A stretch of DNA of 64,000 nucleotides from Pisaster brevispinus (lineage: Eukaryota > Echinodermata > Asteroidea > Forcipulatida > Asteriidae): contig JAMKCF010000019.1 of assembly GCA_023634235.1 (NCBI GenBank), positions 1,116,001 to 1,180,000 on the forward strand. The letters run 5' to 3'. The position numbers and the translations under genes are program-made. Positions 23,549 to 36,151 of this stretch are shown here, piece after piece (the first letter of the stretch is position 1; every line of letters starts with the position of its first letter). A model generated the notes under the pieces. That model made no database searches. It was not told where the DNA came from and was given only the letters and a program-made list of their open reading frames with translations.

Positions 23549-26500
23549 GCACAATTTTAGTACCACTGTAAAGCCCGTTTCAAGGGCTCCCTCTCCCGTG
23601 AGTTTGGGGTCGCTGACGATTCTGTAGGCGAGGCGAGCGGCCTGGATGTTAGGCCCATCCCTTCTAGGAGGGCTAGAGGGATGATTTTTTGGCCTGACTC
23701 TGCCTTAGGTATCCCTGCATCCGAAAATTAGACTTTTACGGCCGTTGCGGGTAGGCTTCACACAGGAAAAGACCAGCAAGCGGGGACACTCCGAAAGCCC
23801 CGCAAAACATCAACGTGATTTTGCTGTAAAAAGACACAAATACAAAATAAGGAGGGTCACATCACCCCCAGCGCAATATCGAATCTGCACAATTTTAGTA
23901 CCACTGTAAAGCCCGTTTCAAGGGCTCCCTCTCCCGTGAGTTTGGGGTCGCTGACGATTCTGTAGGCGAGGCGAGCGGCCTGGATGTTAGGCCTACCCCT
24001 AAGAAAAATTGAAAAAAAAAAACAAAAAAAAAAACCCAGAAGCAAGGTCGTGCCGGCAGGGGTCATGGCCCAAAATAAAAGTGCGGTGAATTTGGGAATA
24101 ACTCCCGATCTAGGAGGGCTAGAGGGATGATTTTTTAGCCTGACTCTGCCTTAGGTATCCCTGCATCCGAAAATTAGACTTTTACGGCCGTTGCAGGCAG
24201 GCTTCACACCGGAATAGACCAGCAAGCGGGGACACTCCGAAAGCCCCGCAAAACATCAACGTGATTTTGCTGTAAAAAGACACAAATACAAAATAAGGAG
24301 GGTCACATCACCCCCAGGGCAATATCGAATCTGCACAATTTTAGTACCACTGTAAAGCCCGTTTCAAGGGCTCCCTCTCCCGTGAGTTTGGGGTCGCTGA
24401 CGATTCTGTAGGCGAGGCGAGCGGCCTGGATGTTAGGCCCACCCCTTAGAGAAATAGGAAAACAAAAACCAGGGGTAATGGCCCAAAATAAAAGTGCGGT
24501 GATTTTGGGAATAAGTCCCGATCTAGGAGGGCTAGAGAGATGATTTTTTTACCTGACTCTGCCTTAGGTATCCCTGCATCCGAAAATTAAACTTTTACGG
24601 CCGTTGCGGGCAGGCTTCACACCGGAAAAGACCAGCAAGCGGGGACACTCCGAAAGCCCCCCAAAACATCAACTTGATTTTGCTGTAAAAAGACACAAAT
24701 ACAAAATAAGGAGGGTGACATCACCCCCAGGGCAATATCGAATCTGCACAATTTTAGTACCACTGTAAAGCCCGTTTCAAGGGCTCCCTCTCCCGTGAGT
24801 TTGGGGTCGCTGACGATTCTGTAGGCGAGGCGAGCGGCCTGGATGTTAGGCCTACCCCTAAGAAAAATTGAAAAAAAAAAAAAAAAAAACCCAGAAGCAA
24901 GGTCGTGCCGGCAGGGGTCATGGCCCAAAATAAAAGTGCGTGAATTTGGGAATAACTCCCGATCTAGGAGGGCTAGAGGGATGATTTTTTGGCCTGACTC
25001 TGCCTTAGGTATCCCTGCATCCGAAAATTAGACTTTTACGGCCGTTGCGGGCAGGCTTCACACCGGAAAAGACCAGCAAGCGGGGACACTCCGAAAGCCC
25101 CGCAAAACATCAACGTGATTTTGCTCTAAAAAGACACAAATACAAAATAAGGAGGGTCACATTACCCCCAGGGCAATATCGAATCTGCACAATTTTAGTA
25201 CCACTGTAAAGCCCGTTTTACGGGCTCCCTCTCCCACGAGTTTGGGGTCGCTGACGATTCTGTAGACGAGGCGAGCGGCCTGGATGTTAGGCCCACCCCT
25301 TAGAGAAATAGGAAAACAAAAACCAGGGGTAATGGCCCAAAATAAAAGTGCGGTGATTTTGGGAATAAGTCCCGATCTAGGAGGGCTAGAGAGATGATTT
25401 TTTTACCTGACTCTGCCTTAGGTATCCCTGCATCCGAAAATTAGACTTTTACGGCCGTTGCGGGCAGGCTTCACACCGGAAAAGACCAGCAAGCGGGGAC
25501 ACTCCGAAAGCCCCACAAAACATCAACTTGATTTTGCTGTAAAAAGACACAAATACAAAATAAGGAGGGTCACATCACCCCCAGGGCAATATCGAATCTG
25601 CACAATTTTAGTACCACTGTAAAGCCCGTTTCAAGGGCTCCCTCTCCCGTGAGTTTGGGGTCGCTGACGATTCTGTAGGCGAGGCGAGCGGCCTGGATGT
25701 TAGGCCCATCCCTTCTAGGAGGGCTAGAGGGATGATTTTTTGGCCTGACTCTGCCTTAGGTATCCCTGCATCCGAAAATTAGACTTTTACGGCCGTTGCG
25801 GGTAGGCTTCACACAGGAAAAGACCAGCAAGCGGGGACACTCCGAAAGCCCCGCAAAACATCAACGTGATTTTGCTGTAAAAAGACACAAATACAAAATA
25901 AGGAGGGTCACATCACCCCCAGGGCAATATCGAATCTGCACAATTTTAGTACCACTGTAAAGCCCGTTTCAAGGGCTCCCTCTCCCGTGAGTTTGGGGTC
26001 GCTGACGATTCTGTAGGCGAGGCGAGCGGCCTGGATGTTAGGCCTACCCCTAAGAAAAATTGAAAAAAAAAAAAAAAAAAAAACAGAAGCAAGGTCGTGC
26101 CGGCAGGGGTCATGGCCCAAAATAAAAGTGCGGTGAATTTGGGAATAACTCCCGATCTAGGAGGGCTAGAGGGATGATTTTTTAGCCTGACTCTGCCTTA
26201 GGTATCCCTGCATCCGAAAATTAGACTTTTACGGCCGTTGCGGGCAGGCTTCACATCGGAAGAGACCAGCAACCGGGGACACTCCGAAAGCCCCGCAAAA
26301 CATCAACGTGATTTTGCTGTAAAAAGACACAAATACAAAATAAGGAGGGTCACATCACCCCCAGGGCAATATCGAATCTGCACAATTTTAGTACCACTGT
26401 AAAGCCCGTTTCAAGGGCTCCCTCTCCCGTGAGTTTGGGGTCGCTGACGATTCTGTAGACGAGGCGAGCGGCCTGGATGTTAGGCCCACCCCTTAGAGAA

Positions 26501-27298
26501 ATAGGAAAACAAAAACCAGGGGTAATGGCCCAAAATAAAAGTGCGGTGATTTTGGGAATAAGTCCCGATCTAGGAGGGCTAGAGAGATGATTTTTTTACC
26601 TGACTCTGCCTTAGGTATCCCTGCATCCGAAAATTAAACTTTTACGGCCGTTGCGGGCAGGCTTCACACCGGAAAAGACCAGCAAGCGGGGACACTCCGA
26701 AAGCCCCACAAAACATCAACTTGATTTTGCTGTAAAAAGACACAAATACAAAATAAGGAGGGTCACATCACCCCCAGGGCAATATCGAATCTGCACAATT
26801 TTAGTACCACTGTAAAGCCCGTTTCAAGGGCTCCCTCTCCCGTGAGTTTGGGGTCGCTGACGATTCTGTAGGCGAGGCGAGCGGCCTGGATGTTAGGCCC
26901 ATCCCTTCTAGGAGGGCTAGAGGGATGATTTTTTGGCCTGACTCTGCCTTAGGTATCCCTGCATCCGAAAATTAGACTTTTACGGCCGTTGCGGGTAGGC
27001 TTCACACAGGAAAAGACCAGCAAGCGGGGACACTCCGAAAGCCCCGCAAAACATCAACGTGATTTTGCTGTAAAAAGACACAAATACAAAATAAGGAGGG
27101 TCACATCACCCCCAGCGCAATATCGAATCTGCACAATTTTAGTACCACTGTAAAGCCCGTTTCAAGGGCTCCCTCTCCCGTGAGTTTGGGGTCGCTGACG
27201 ATTCTGTAGGCGAGGCGAGCGGCCTGGATGTTAGGCCTACCCCTAAGAAAAATTGAAAAAAAAACAAAAAAAAAAACCCAGAAGCAAGGTCGTGCCGG
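23211..27298 (+). repeat. Block containing delta monomers, including A-B-delta trimers
   Basis: Starts are 23211 delta, 23549 delta, 23887 A, 24333 B, 24746 A, 25187 B, 25600 delta, 25938 A, 26380 B, 26793 delta and 27131 A (truncated at 27299). The A-B-delta trimer repeats at 24746-25937 and 25938-27130 with periods of 1,192 and 1,193 bp. The two leading delta units are a 338-bp direct duplication of each other, differing for example in GCAATTCATC versus GCAAAACATC. Delta units occur nowhere else in the window. Confidence 0.92.
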
Positions 27299-27686
27299 CC
27301 CGTTTCAAGGGCTCCCTCTCCCGTGAGTTTGGGGTCGCTGACGATTCTGTAGGCGAGGCGAGCGGCCTGGATGTTAGGCCCACCCCTTAGAGAAATAGGA
27401 AAACAAAAACCAGGGGTAATGGCCCAAAATAAAAGTGCGGTGATTTTGGGAATAAGTCCCGATCTAGGAGGGCTAGAGAGATAATTTTTTTACCTGACTC
27501 TGCCTTAGGTATCCCTGCATCCGAAAATTAAACTTTTACGGCCGTTGCGGGCAGGCTTCACACCGGAAAAGACCAGCAAGCGGGGACACTCCGAAAGCCC
27601 CGCAAAACATCAACTTGATTTTGCTGTAAAAAGACACAAATACAAAATAAGGAGGGTCACATCACCCCCAGGGCAATATCGAATCT
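27299..27686 (+). repeat. Chimeric monomer after a deletion junction
   Basis: The A unit that begins at 27131 stops at GGTCGTGCCGGC and continues as CCGTTTCAAGGGCTCCC, which belongs about 50 bases into a B unit. The join shares GC, a two-base overlap that could be microhomology or chance. The B-like remainder has the variant GAGATAATTTTTTTACC and runs to the next anchor at 27687. Confidence 0.88.
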
Positions 27687-28250
27687 GCACAATTTTAGTA
27701 CCACTGTAAAGCCCGTTTCAAGGGCTCCCTCTCCCGTGAGTTTAGGGTCGCTGACGATTCTGTAGGCGAGGCGATCGGCCTGGATGTTAGGCCTACCCCT
27801 AAGAAAAATTGAAAAAAAAAAAAAAAAAAAAACAACCCAGAAGCAAGGTCGTGCCGGCAGGGGTCATGGCCCAAAATAAAAGTGCGGTGAATTTGAGAAT
27901 AAGTCCCGATCTAGGAGGGCTAGAGAGATGATTTTTTTACCTGACTCTGCCTTAGGTATCCCTGCATCCGAAAATTAGACTTTTACGGCCGTTGAGGGCT
28001 GGCTTCACACCGGAAAAGACCAGCAAGCGGGGACACTCCGAAAGCCCCCCAAAACATCAACGTGATTTTGCTGTAAAAAGACACAAATACAAAATAAGGA
28101 GGGTCACATCACCCCCAGGGCAATATCAAATCTGCACAATTTTAGTACCACTGTAAAGCCCGTTTCAAGGGCTCCCTCTCCCGTGAGTTTGGGGTCGCTG
28201 ACGATTCTGTAGGCGAGGCGAGCGGCCTGGATGTTAGACCTACCCCTAAG

Positions 28251-28282
<32 letters not shown>
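28251..28282 (+). repeat. Longest A homopolymer (32 A)
   Basis: The usual GAAAAATTG before the A tract has become pure A, giving 32 consecutive A bases, the longest run I find. The duplicated copy at 30546-30576 has 31. It lies in the A unit that starts at 28134, where GGATGTTAGACC also departs from the consensus GGATGTTAGGCC. Tracts of this length are prone to replication slippage and to sequencing error. Confidence 0.9.
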
Positions 28283-28284
<2 letters not shown>

Positions 28285-28993
28285 CAGAAGCAAGGTCGTG
28301 CCGGCAGGGGTCATGGCCCAAAATAAAAGTGCGGTGAATTTGGGAATAACTCCCGATCTAGGAGGGCTAGAGGGATGATTTTTTGGCCTGACTCTGCCTT
28401 AGGTATCCCTGCATCCGAAAATTAGACTTTTACGGCCGTTGCGGGCAGGCTGCACACCGGAAAAGACCAGCAAGCGGGGACACTCGGAAAGCCCCCCAAA
28501 ACATCAACGTGATTTTGCTGTAAAAAGACACAAATACAAAATAAGGAGGGTCACATCACCCCCAGGGCAATATCGAATCTGCACAATTTTAGTACCACTG
28601 TAAAGCCCGTTTCAAGGGCTCCCTCTCCCGTGAGTTTGGGGTCGCTGACGATTCTGTAGGCGAGGCGAGCGGCCTGGATGTTAGGCCCACCCATTAGAGA
28701 AATAGCAAAACAAAAACCAGGGGTAATGGCCCAAAATAAAAGTGCGGTGATTTTGGGAATAAGTCCCGATCTAGGAGGGCTAGAGAGATGATTTTTTGGC
28801 CTGACTCTGCCTTAGGTATCCCTGCATCCGAAAATTAGACTTTTACGGCCGTTGCGGGCAGGCTTCACACCGGAAAAGACCAGCAAGCGCGGACACTCCG
28901 AAAGCCCCCCAAAACATCAACTTGATTTTGCTGTAAAAAGACACAAATACAAAATAAGGAGGGTCACATCACCCCCAGGGCAATATCGAATCT

Positions 28994-29535
28994 GCACAAT
29001 TTTAGTACCACTGTAAAGCCCGTTTCAAGGGCTCCCTCTCCCGTGAGTTTGGGGTCGCTGACTATTCTGTAGGCGAGGCGAGCGGCCTGGATGTTAGGCC
29101 TACCCCTAAGAAAAATTGAAAAAAAAAAAAAAAAAAAAAAAAAACAGAAGCAAGGTCGTGCCGGCAGGGGTCATGGCCCAAAATAAAAGTGCGGTGAATT
29201 TGGGAATAACTCCCGATCTAGGAGGGCTAGAGGGATGATTTTTTGGCCTGACTCTGCCTAAGGTATCCCTGCCCAAAATAAAAGTGCGGTGATTTTGGGA
29301 ATAAGTCCCGATCTAGGAGGGCTAGAGAGATGATTTTTTTACCTGACTCTGCCTTAGGTATCCCTGCATCCGAAAATTAGACTTTTACGGCCGTTGCGGG
29401 CAGGCTTCACACCGGAAAAGACCAGCAAGCGGGGACACTCCGAAAGCCCCGCAAAACATCAACGTGATTTTGCTGTAAAAAGACACAAATACAAAATAAG
29501 GAGGGTCACATCACCCCCAGGGCAATATCGAATCT
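28994..29535 (+). repeat. 542-bp composite monomer (A fused to part of B), copy 1
   Basis: An A unit runs as far as GCCTAAGGTATCCCTGC and then steps back to CCCAAAATAAAAGTGCGGTG of a B unit, so about 100 bases around the GATCTAGGAGGG motif are present twice. The join at about 29271 shares GC. The same composite, with the same private CTAAGG, is at 31288-31829 in the second copy of the 2,294-bp block. It shows that exchange can occur out of register by a fraction of a monomer. Confidence 0.9.
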
Positions 29536-29933
29536 GCACAATTTTAGTACCACTGTAAAGCCCGTTTCAAGGGCTCCCCTTTCCCGTGAGTTTGGGGTCG
29601 CTGACGATTCTGTAGGCGAGGCGAGCGGCCTGGATGTTAGGCCTACCCCTAAGAAAAATTGAAAAAAAAAACGAAAAAAAAAACCCAGAAGCAAGGTCGT
29701 GCCGGCAGGGGTCATGGCCCAAAATAAAAGTGCGGTGAATTTGGGAATAACTCCCGATCTAGGAGGGCTAGAGGGATGATTTTTTGGCCTGACTCTGCCT
29801 TAGGTATCCCTGCATCCGAAAATTAGACTTTTACGGCCGTTGCGGGCAGGCTTCACACCGGAAAAGACCAGCAAACGGGGACACTCCGAAAGCCCCGCAA
29901 AACATCAACGTGATTTTGCTGTAAAAAGGCACA

Positions 29934-30545
29934 AATACAAAATAAGGAGGGTCACATCACCCCCAGGGCAATATCGAATCTGCACAATTTTAGTACCACT
30001 GTAAAGCCCGTTTCAAGGGCTCCCTCTCCCGTGAGTTTAGGGTCGCTGACGATTCTGTAGGCGAGGCGATCGGCCTGGATGTTAGGCCTACCCCTAAGAA
30101 AAATTGAAAAAAAAAAAAAAAAAAAAACAACCCAGAAGCAAGGTCGTGCCGGCAGGGGTCATGGCCCAAAATAAAAGTGCGGTGAATTTGAGAATAAGTC
30201 CCGATCTAGGAGGGCTAGAGAGATGATTTTTTTACCTGACTCTGCCTTAGGTATCCCTGCATCCGAAAATTAGACTTTTACGGCCGTTGAGGGCTGGCTT
30301 CACACCGGAAAAGACCAGCAAGCGGGGACACTCCGAAAGCCCCCCAAAACATCAACGTGATTTTGCTGTAAAAAGACACAAATACAAAATAAGGAGGGTC
30401 ACATCACCCCCAGGGCAATATCAAATCTGCACAATTTTAGTACCACTGTAAAGCCCGTTTCAAGGGCTCCCTCTCCCGTGAGTTTGGGGTCGCTGACGAT
30501 TCTGTAGGCGAGGCGAGCGGCCTGGATGTTAGACCTACCCCTAAG

Positions 30546-30578
<33 letters not shown>

Positions 30579-32227
30579 CAGAAGCAAGGTCGTGCCGGCA
30601 GGGGTCATGGCCCAAAATAAAAGTGCGGTGAATTTGGGAATAACTCCCGATCTAGGAGGGCTAGAGGGATGATTTTTTGGCCTGACTCTGCCTTAGGTAT
30701 CCCTGCATCCGAAAATTAGACTTTTACGGCCGTTGCGGGCAGGCTGCACACCGGAAAAGACCAGCAAGCGGGGACACTCGGAAAGCCCCCCAAAACATCA
30801 ACGTGATTTTGCTGTAAAAAGACACAAATACAAAATAAGGAGGGTCACATCACCCCCAGGGCAATATCGAATCTGCACAATTTTAGTACCACTGTAAAGC
30901 CCGTTTCAAGGGCTCCCTCTCCCGTGAGTTTGGGGTCGCTGACGATTCTGTAGGCGAGGCGAGCGGCCTGGATGTTAGGCCCACCCATTAGAGAAATAGC
31001 AAAACAAAAACCAGGGGTAATGGCCCAAAATAAAAGTGCGGTGATTTTGGGAATAAGTCCCGATCTAGGAGGGCTAGAGAGATGATTTTTTGGCCTGACT
31101 CTGCCTTAGGTATCCCTGCATCCGAAAATTAGACTTTTACGGCCGTTGCGGGCAGGCTTCACACCGGAAAAGACCAGCAAGCGCGGACACTCCGAAAGCC
31201 CCCCAAAACATCAACTTGATTTTGCTGTAAAAAGACACAAATACAAAATAAGGAGGGTCACATCACCCCCAGGGCAATATCGAATCTGCACAATTTTAGT
31301 ACCACTGTAAAGCCCGTTTCAAGGGCTCCCTCTCCCGTGAGTTTGGGGTCGCTGACTATTCTGTAGGCGAGGCGAGCGGCCTGGATGTTAGGCCTACCCC
31401 TAAGAAAAATTGAAAAAAAAAAAAAAAAAAAAAAAAAACAGAAGCAAGGTCGTGCCGGCAGGGGTCATGGCCCAAAATAAAAGTGCGGTGAATTTGGGAA
31501 TAACTCCCGATCTAGGAGGGCTAGAGGGATGATTTTTTGGCCTGACTCTGCCTAAGGTATCCCTGCCCAAAATAAAAGTGCGGTGATTTTGGGAATAAGT
31601 CCCGATCTAGGAGGGCTAGAGAGATGATTTTTTTACCTGACTCTGCCTTAGGTATCCCTGCATCCGAAAATTAGACTTTTACGGCCGTTGCGGGCAGGCT
31701 TCACACCGGAAAAGACCAGCAAGCGGGGACACTCCGAAAGCCCCGCAAAACATCAACGTGATTTTGCTGTAAAAAGACACAAATACAAAATAAGGAGGGT
31801 CACATCACCCCCAGGGCAATATCGAATCTGCACAATTTTAGTACCACTGTAAAGCCCGTTTCAAGGGCTCCCCTTTCCCGTGAGTTTGGGGTCGCTGACG
31901 ATTCTGTAGGCGAGGCGAGCGGCCTGGATGTTAGGCCTACCCCTAAGAAAAATTGAAAAAAAAAACGAAAAAAAAAACCCAGAAGCAAGGTCGTGCCGGC
32001 AGGGGTCATGGCCCAAAATAAAAGTGCGGTGAATTTGGGAATAACTCCCGATCTAGGAGGGCTAGAGGGATGATTTTTTGGCCTGACTCTGCCTTAGGTA
32101 TCCCTGCATCCGAAAATTAGACTTTTACGGCCGTTGCGGGCAGGCTTCACACCGGAAAAGACCAGCAAACGGGGACACTCCGAAAGCCCCGCAAAACATC
32201 AACGTGATTTTGCTGTAAAAAGGCACA
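29934..32227 (+). repeat. 2,294-bp segmental duplication, copy 2
   Basis: Directly adjacent to copy 1 and carrying the same series of private variants: A (29982), A (30429), B (30875), composite (31288) and A (31830). The only differences I noticed are a one-base change in the giant A tract (32 A at 28251-28282, 31 A at 30546-30576) and changes beyond the ends. This is a tandem duplication of a block of more than five monomers and must be very recent, unless it is an assembly artefact. Confidence 0.92.
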
Positions 32228-35200
32228 AATACAAAATAAGGAGGGTCACATCACCCCCAGGGCAATATCGAATCTGCACAATTTTAGTACCACTATAAAG
32301 CCCGTTTCAAGGGCTCCCTCTCCCGTGAGTTTGGGGTCGCTGACGATTCTGTAGGCGAGGCGAGCGGCCTGGATGTTAGGCCTACCCCTAAGAAAAATTG
32401 AAAAAAAAAACGAAAAAAAAAACCCAGAAGCAAGGTCGTGCCGGCAGGGGTCATGGCCCAAAATAAAAGTGCGGTGAATTTGGGAATAACTCCCGATCTA
32501 GGAGGGCTAGAGGGATGATTTTTTGGCCTGACTCTGCCTTAGGTATCCCTGCATCCGAAAATTAGACTTTTACGGCCGTTGCGGGCAGGCTTCACACCGG
32601 AAAAGACCAGCAAACGGGGACACTCCGAAAGCCCCGCAAAACATCAACGTGATTTTGCTGTAAAAAGGCACAAATACAAAATAAGGAGGGTCACATCACC
32701 CCCAGGGCAATATCGAATCTGCACAATTTTAGTACCACTGTAAAGCCCGTTTCAAGGGCTCCCTCTCCCGTGAGTTTGGGGTTGCTGACGATTCTGTAGG
32801 CGAGGCGAGCGGCCTGGATGTTAGGCCTACCCGTGAGAAAAATTGAAAAAAAAAAAAACACAAAAAAAACCCAGAAGCAAGGTCGTGCCGGCAGGGGTCA
32901 TGGCCCAAAATAAAAGTGCGGTGAATTTGGGAATAACTCCCGATCTAGGAGGGCTAGAGGGATGATTTTTTGGCCTGACTCTGCCTGAGGTATCCCTGCA
33001 TCCGAAATTAGACTTTTTCGGCCGTTGCGGGCAGGCTTCACACCGGAAAAGACCAGCAAGCGGGGACACTCCGAAAGCCCCGCAAAACATCAACGTGATT
33101 TTGCTGTAAAAAGACACAAATACAAAATAAGGAGGGTCACATCACCCCCAGGGCAATATCGAATCTGCACAATTTTAGTACCACTGTAAAGCCCGTTTCA
33201 AGCGCTCCCTCTCCCGTGAGTTTGGGGTCGCTGACAATTCTGTAGGCGAGGCGAGTGGCCTGGATGTTAGGCCCATCCCTTAGAGAAATAGGAAAACAAA
33301 AACCAGGGGTAATGGCCCAAAATAAAAGTGCGGTGATTTGGGGAATAAGTCCCGATCTAGGAGGGCTAGAGAGATGATTTTTTTACCTGACTCTGCCTTA
33401 GGTATCCCTGCATCCGAAAATTAGACTTTTACGGCCGTTGCGGGCAGGCTTCACACCGGAAAAGACCAGCAAGCGGGGACACTCCGAAAGCCCCGCAAAA
33501 CATCAACGTGATTTTGCTGTAAAAAGACACAAATACAAAATAAGGAGGGTCACATCACCCCCAGGGCAATATCGAATCTGCACAATTTTAGTACCACTGT
33601 AAAGCCCGTTTCAAGGGCTCCCCTTTCCCGTGAGTTTGGGGTCGCTGACGATTCTGTAGGCGAGGCGAGCGGCCTGGATGTTAGGCCTACCCCTAAGAAA
33701 AATTGAAAAAAAAAACGAAAAAAAAAACCCAGAAGCAAGGTCGTGCCGGCAGGGGTCATGGCCCAAAATAAAAGTGCGGTGAATTTGGGAATAACTCCCG
33801 ATCTAGGAGGGCTAGAGGGATGATTTTTTGGCCTGACTCTGCCTTAGGTATCCCTGCATCCGAAAATTAGACTTTTACGGCCGTTGCGGGCAGGCTTCAC
33901 ACCGGAAAAGACCAGCAAACGGGGACACTCCGAAAGCCCCGCAAAACATCAACGTGATTTTGCTGTAAAAAGGCACAAATACAAAATAAGGAGGGTCACA
34001 TCACCCCCAGGGCAATATCGAATCTGCACAATTTTAGTACCACTATAAAGCCCGTTTCAAGGGCTCCCTCTCCCGTGAGTTTGGGGTCGCTGACGATTCT
34101 GTAGGCGAGGCGAGCGGCCTGGATGTTAGGCCCACCCCTTAAAGAAATAGGAAAACAAAAACCAGGGGTAATGGCCCAAAATAAAAGTGCGGTGATTTTG
34201 GGAATAAGTCCCGATCTAGGAGGGCTAGAGAGATGATTTTTTTACCTGACTCTGCCTTAGGTATCCTTGCATCCGAAAATTAGACTTTGACGGCCGTTGC
34301 GGGCAGGCTTTACACCGGAAAAGACCAGCAAGCGGGGACACTCCGAAAGCCCCCCAAAACATCAACTTGATTTTGCTGTAAAAAGACACAAATACAAAAT
34401 AAGGAGGGTCACATCACCCCCAGGGCAATATCGAATCTGCACAATTTTAGTACCACTGTAAAGCCCGTTTCAAGCGCTCCCTCTCCCGTGAGTTTGGGGT
34501 CGCTGACAATTCTGTAGGCGAGGCGAGCGGCCTGGATGTTAGGCCCACCCCTTAGAGAAATAGGAAAACAAAAACCAGGGGTAATGGCCCAAAATAAAAG
34601 TGCGGTGATTTGGGGAATAAGTCCCGATCTAGGAGGGCTAGAGAGATGATTTTTTTACCTGACTCTGCCTTAGGTATCCCTGCATCCGAAAATTAGACTT
34701 TTACGGCCGTTGCGGGCAGGCTTCACACCGGAAAAGACCAGCAAGCGGGGACACTCCGAAAGCCCCGCAAAACATCAACGTGATTTTGCTGTAAAAAGAC
34801 ACAAATACAAAATAAGGAGGGTCACATCACCCCCAGGGCAATATCGAATCTGCACAATTTTAGTACCACTGTAAAGCCCGTTTCAAGGGCTCCCCTCTCC
34901 CGTGAGTTTGGGGTCGCTGACGATTCTGTAGGCGAGGCGAGCGGCCTGGATGTTAGGCCTACCCCTAAGAAAAATTGAAAAAAAAAACGAAAAAAAAAAC
35001 CCAGAAGCAAGGTCGTGCCGGCAGGGGTCATGGCCCAAAATAAAAGTGCGGTGAATTTGGGAATAACTCCCGATCTAGGAGGGCTAGAGGGATGATTTTT
35101 TGGCCTGACTCTGCCTTAGGTATCCCTGCATCCGAAAATTAGACTTTTACGGCCGTTGCGGGCAGGCTTCACACCGGAAAAGACCAGCAAACGGGGACAC

Positions 35201-36151
35201 TCCGAAAGCCCCGCAAAACATCAACGTGATTTTGCTGTAAAAAGACACAAATACAAAATAAGGAGGGTCACATCACCCCCAGGGCAATATCGAATCTGCA
35301 CAATTTTAGTACCACTGTAAAGCCCGTTTCAAGCGCTCCCTCTCCCGTGAGTTTGGGGTCGCTGACAATTCTGTAGGCGAGGCGAGCGGCCTGGATGTTA
35401 GGCCCACCCCTTAGAGAAATAGGAAAACAAAAACCAGGGGTAATGGCCCAAAATAAAAGTGCGGTGATTTGGGGAATAAGTCCCGATCTAGGAGGGCTAG
35501 AGAGATGATTTTTTTACCTGACTCTGCCTTAGGTATCCCTGCATCCGAAAATTAGACTTTTACGGCCGTTGCGGGCAGGCTTCACACCGGAAAAGACCAG
35601 CAAGCGGGGACACTCCGAAAGCCCCTCAAAACATCAACTTGATTTTGCTGTAAAAAGACACAAATACAAAATAAGGAGGGTCACATCACCCCCAGGGCAA
35701 TATCGAATCTGCACAATTTTAGTACCACTGTAAAGCCCGTTTCAAGGGCTCCCTCTCCCGTGAGTTTGGGGTCGCTGACGATTCTGTAGGCGAGGCGAGC
35801 GGCCTGGATGTTAGGCCTACCCCTAAGAAAAATTGAAAAAAAAACAAAAAAAAAACAGAAGCAAGGTCGTGCCGGCAGGGGTCATGGCCCAAAATAAAAG
35901 TGCGGTGAATTTGGGAATAACTCCCGATCTAGGAGGGCTAGAGGGATGATTTTTTGGCCTGACTCTGCCTTAGGTATCCCTGCATCCGAAAATTAGACTT
36001 TTACGGCCGTTGCGGGCAGGCTTCACACCGGAAAAGACCAGCAAGCGGGGACACTCCGAAAGCCCCCCAAAACATCAACTTGATTTTGCTGTAAAAAGAC
36101 ACAAATACAAAATAAGGAGGGTCACATCACCCCCAGGGCAATATCGAATCT
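32228..36151 (+). repeat. A-B / A-B-B block with repeated AACGAAAA-type A units
   Basis: Monomer starts are 32276 A, 32721 A, 33167 B, 33580 A, 34026 B, 34439 B, 34852 A, 35298 B and 35711 A. A units with a CG-interrupted A tract (A tract, CG, A tract) and GGGCTCCCC occur at 29536, 31830, 33580 and 34852. The one at 32276 has the CG but not the extra C. The variant CACTATAAAG is in the A unit at 32276 and the B unit at 34026, and GATTTGGGGAATAAG with GACAATTCTG marks B units at 33167, 34439 and 35298. Together these show a 1,272-bp A-B-B period developing. Confidence 0.9.

Larger units (their letters stand above)
27640..29933 (+). repeat. 2,294-bp segmental duplication, copy 1
   Basis: Contains A (27687), A (28134), B (28581), a 542-bp composite (28994) and most of an A (29536). 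At least nine private variants are shared with copy 2 at a constant offset of 2,294-2,295 bp: TTTAGGGTCG with GCGATCGGCC, TTGAGGGCTGGCTTC, GGATGTTAGACC with an A tract of over 30, GGCTGCACACC, ACACTCGGAAAG, AAATAGCAAAAC, GACTATTCTG, the CCTGCCCAAAAT junction, and AACGAAAA with AAAAAGGCACAAA. End points are placed only to within about 100 bases. Confidence 0.93.
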
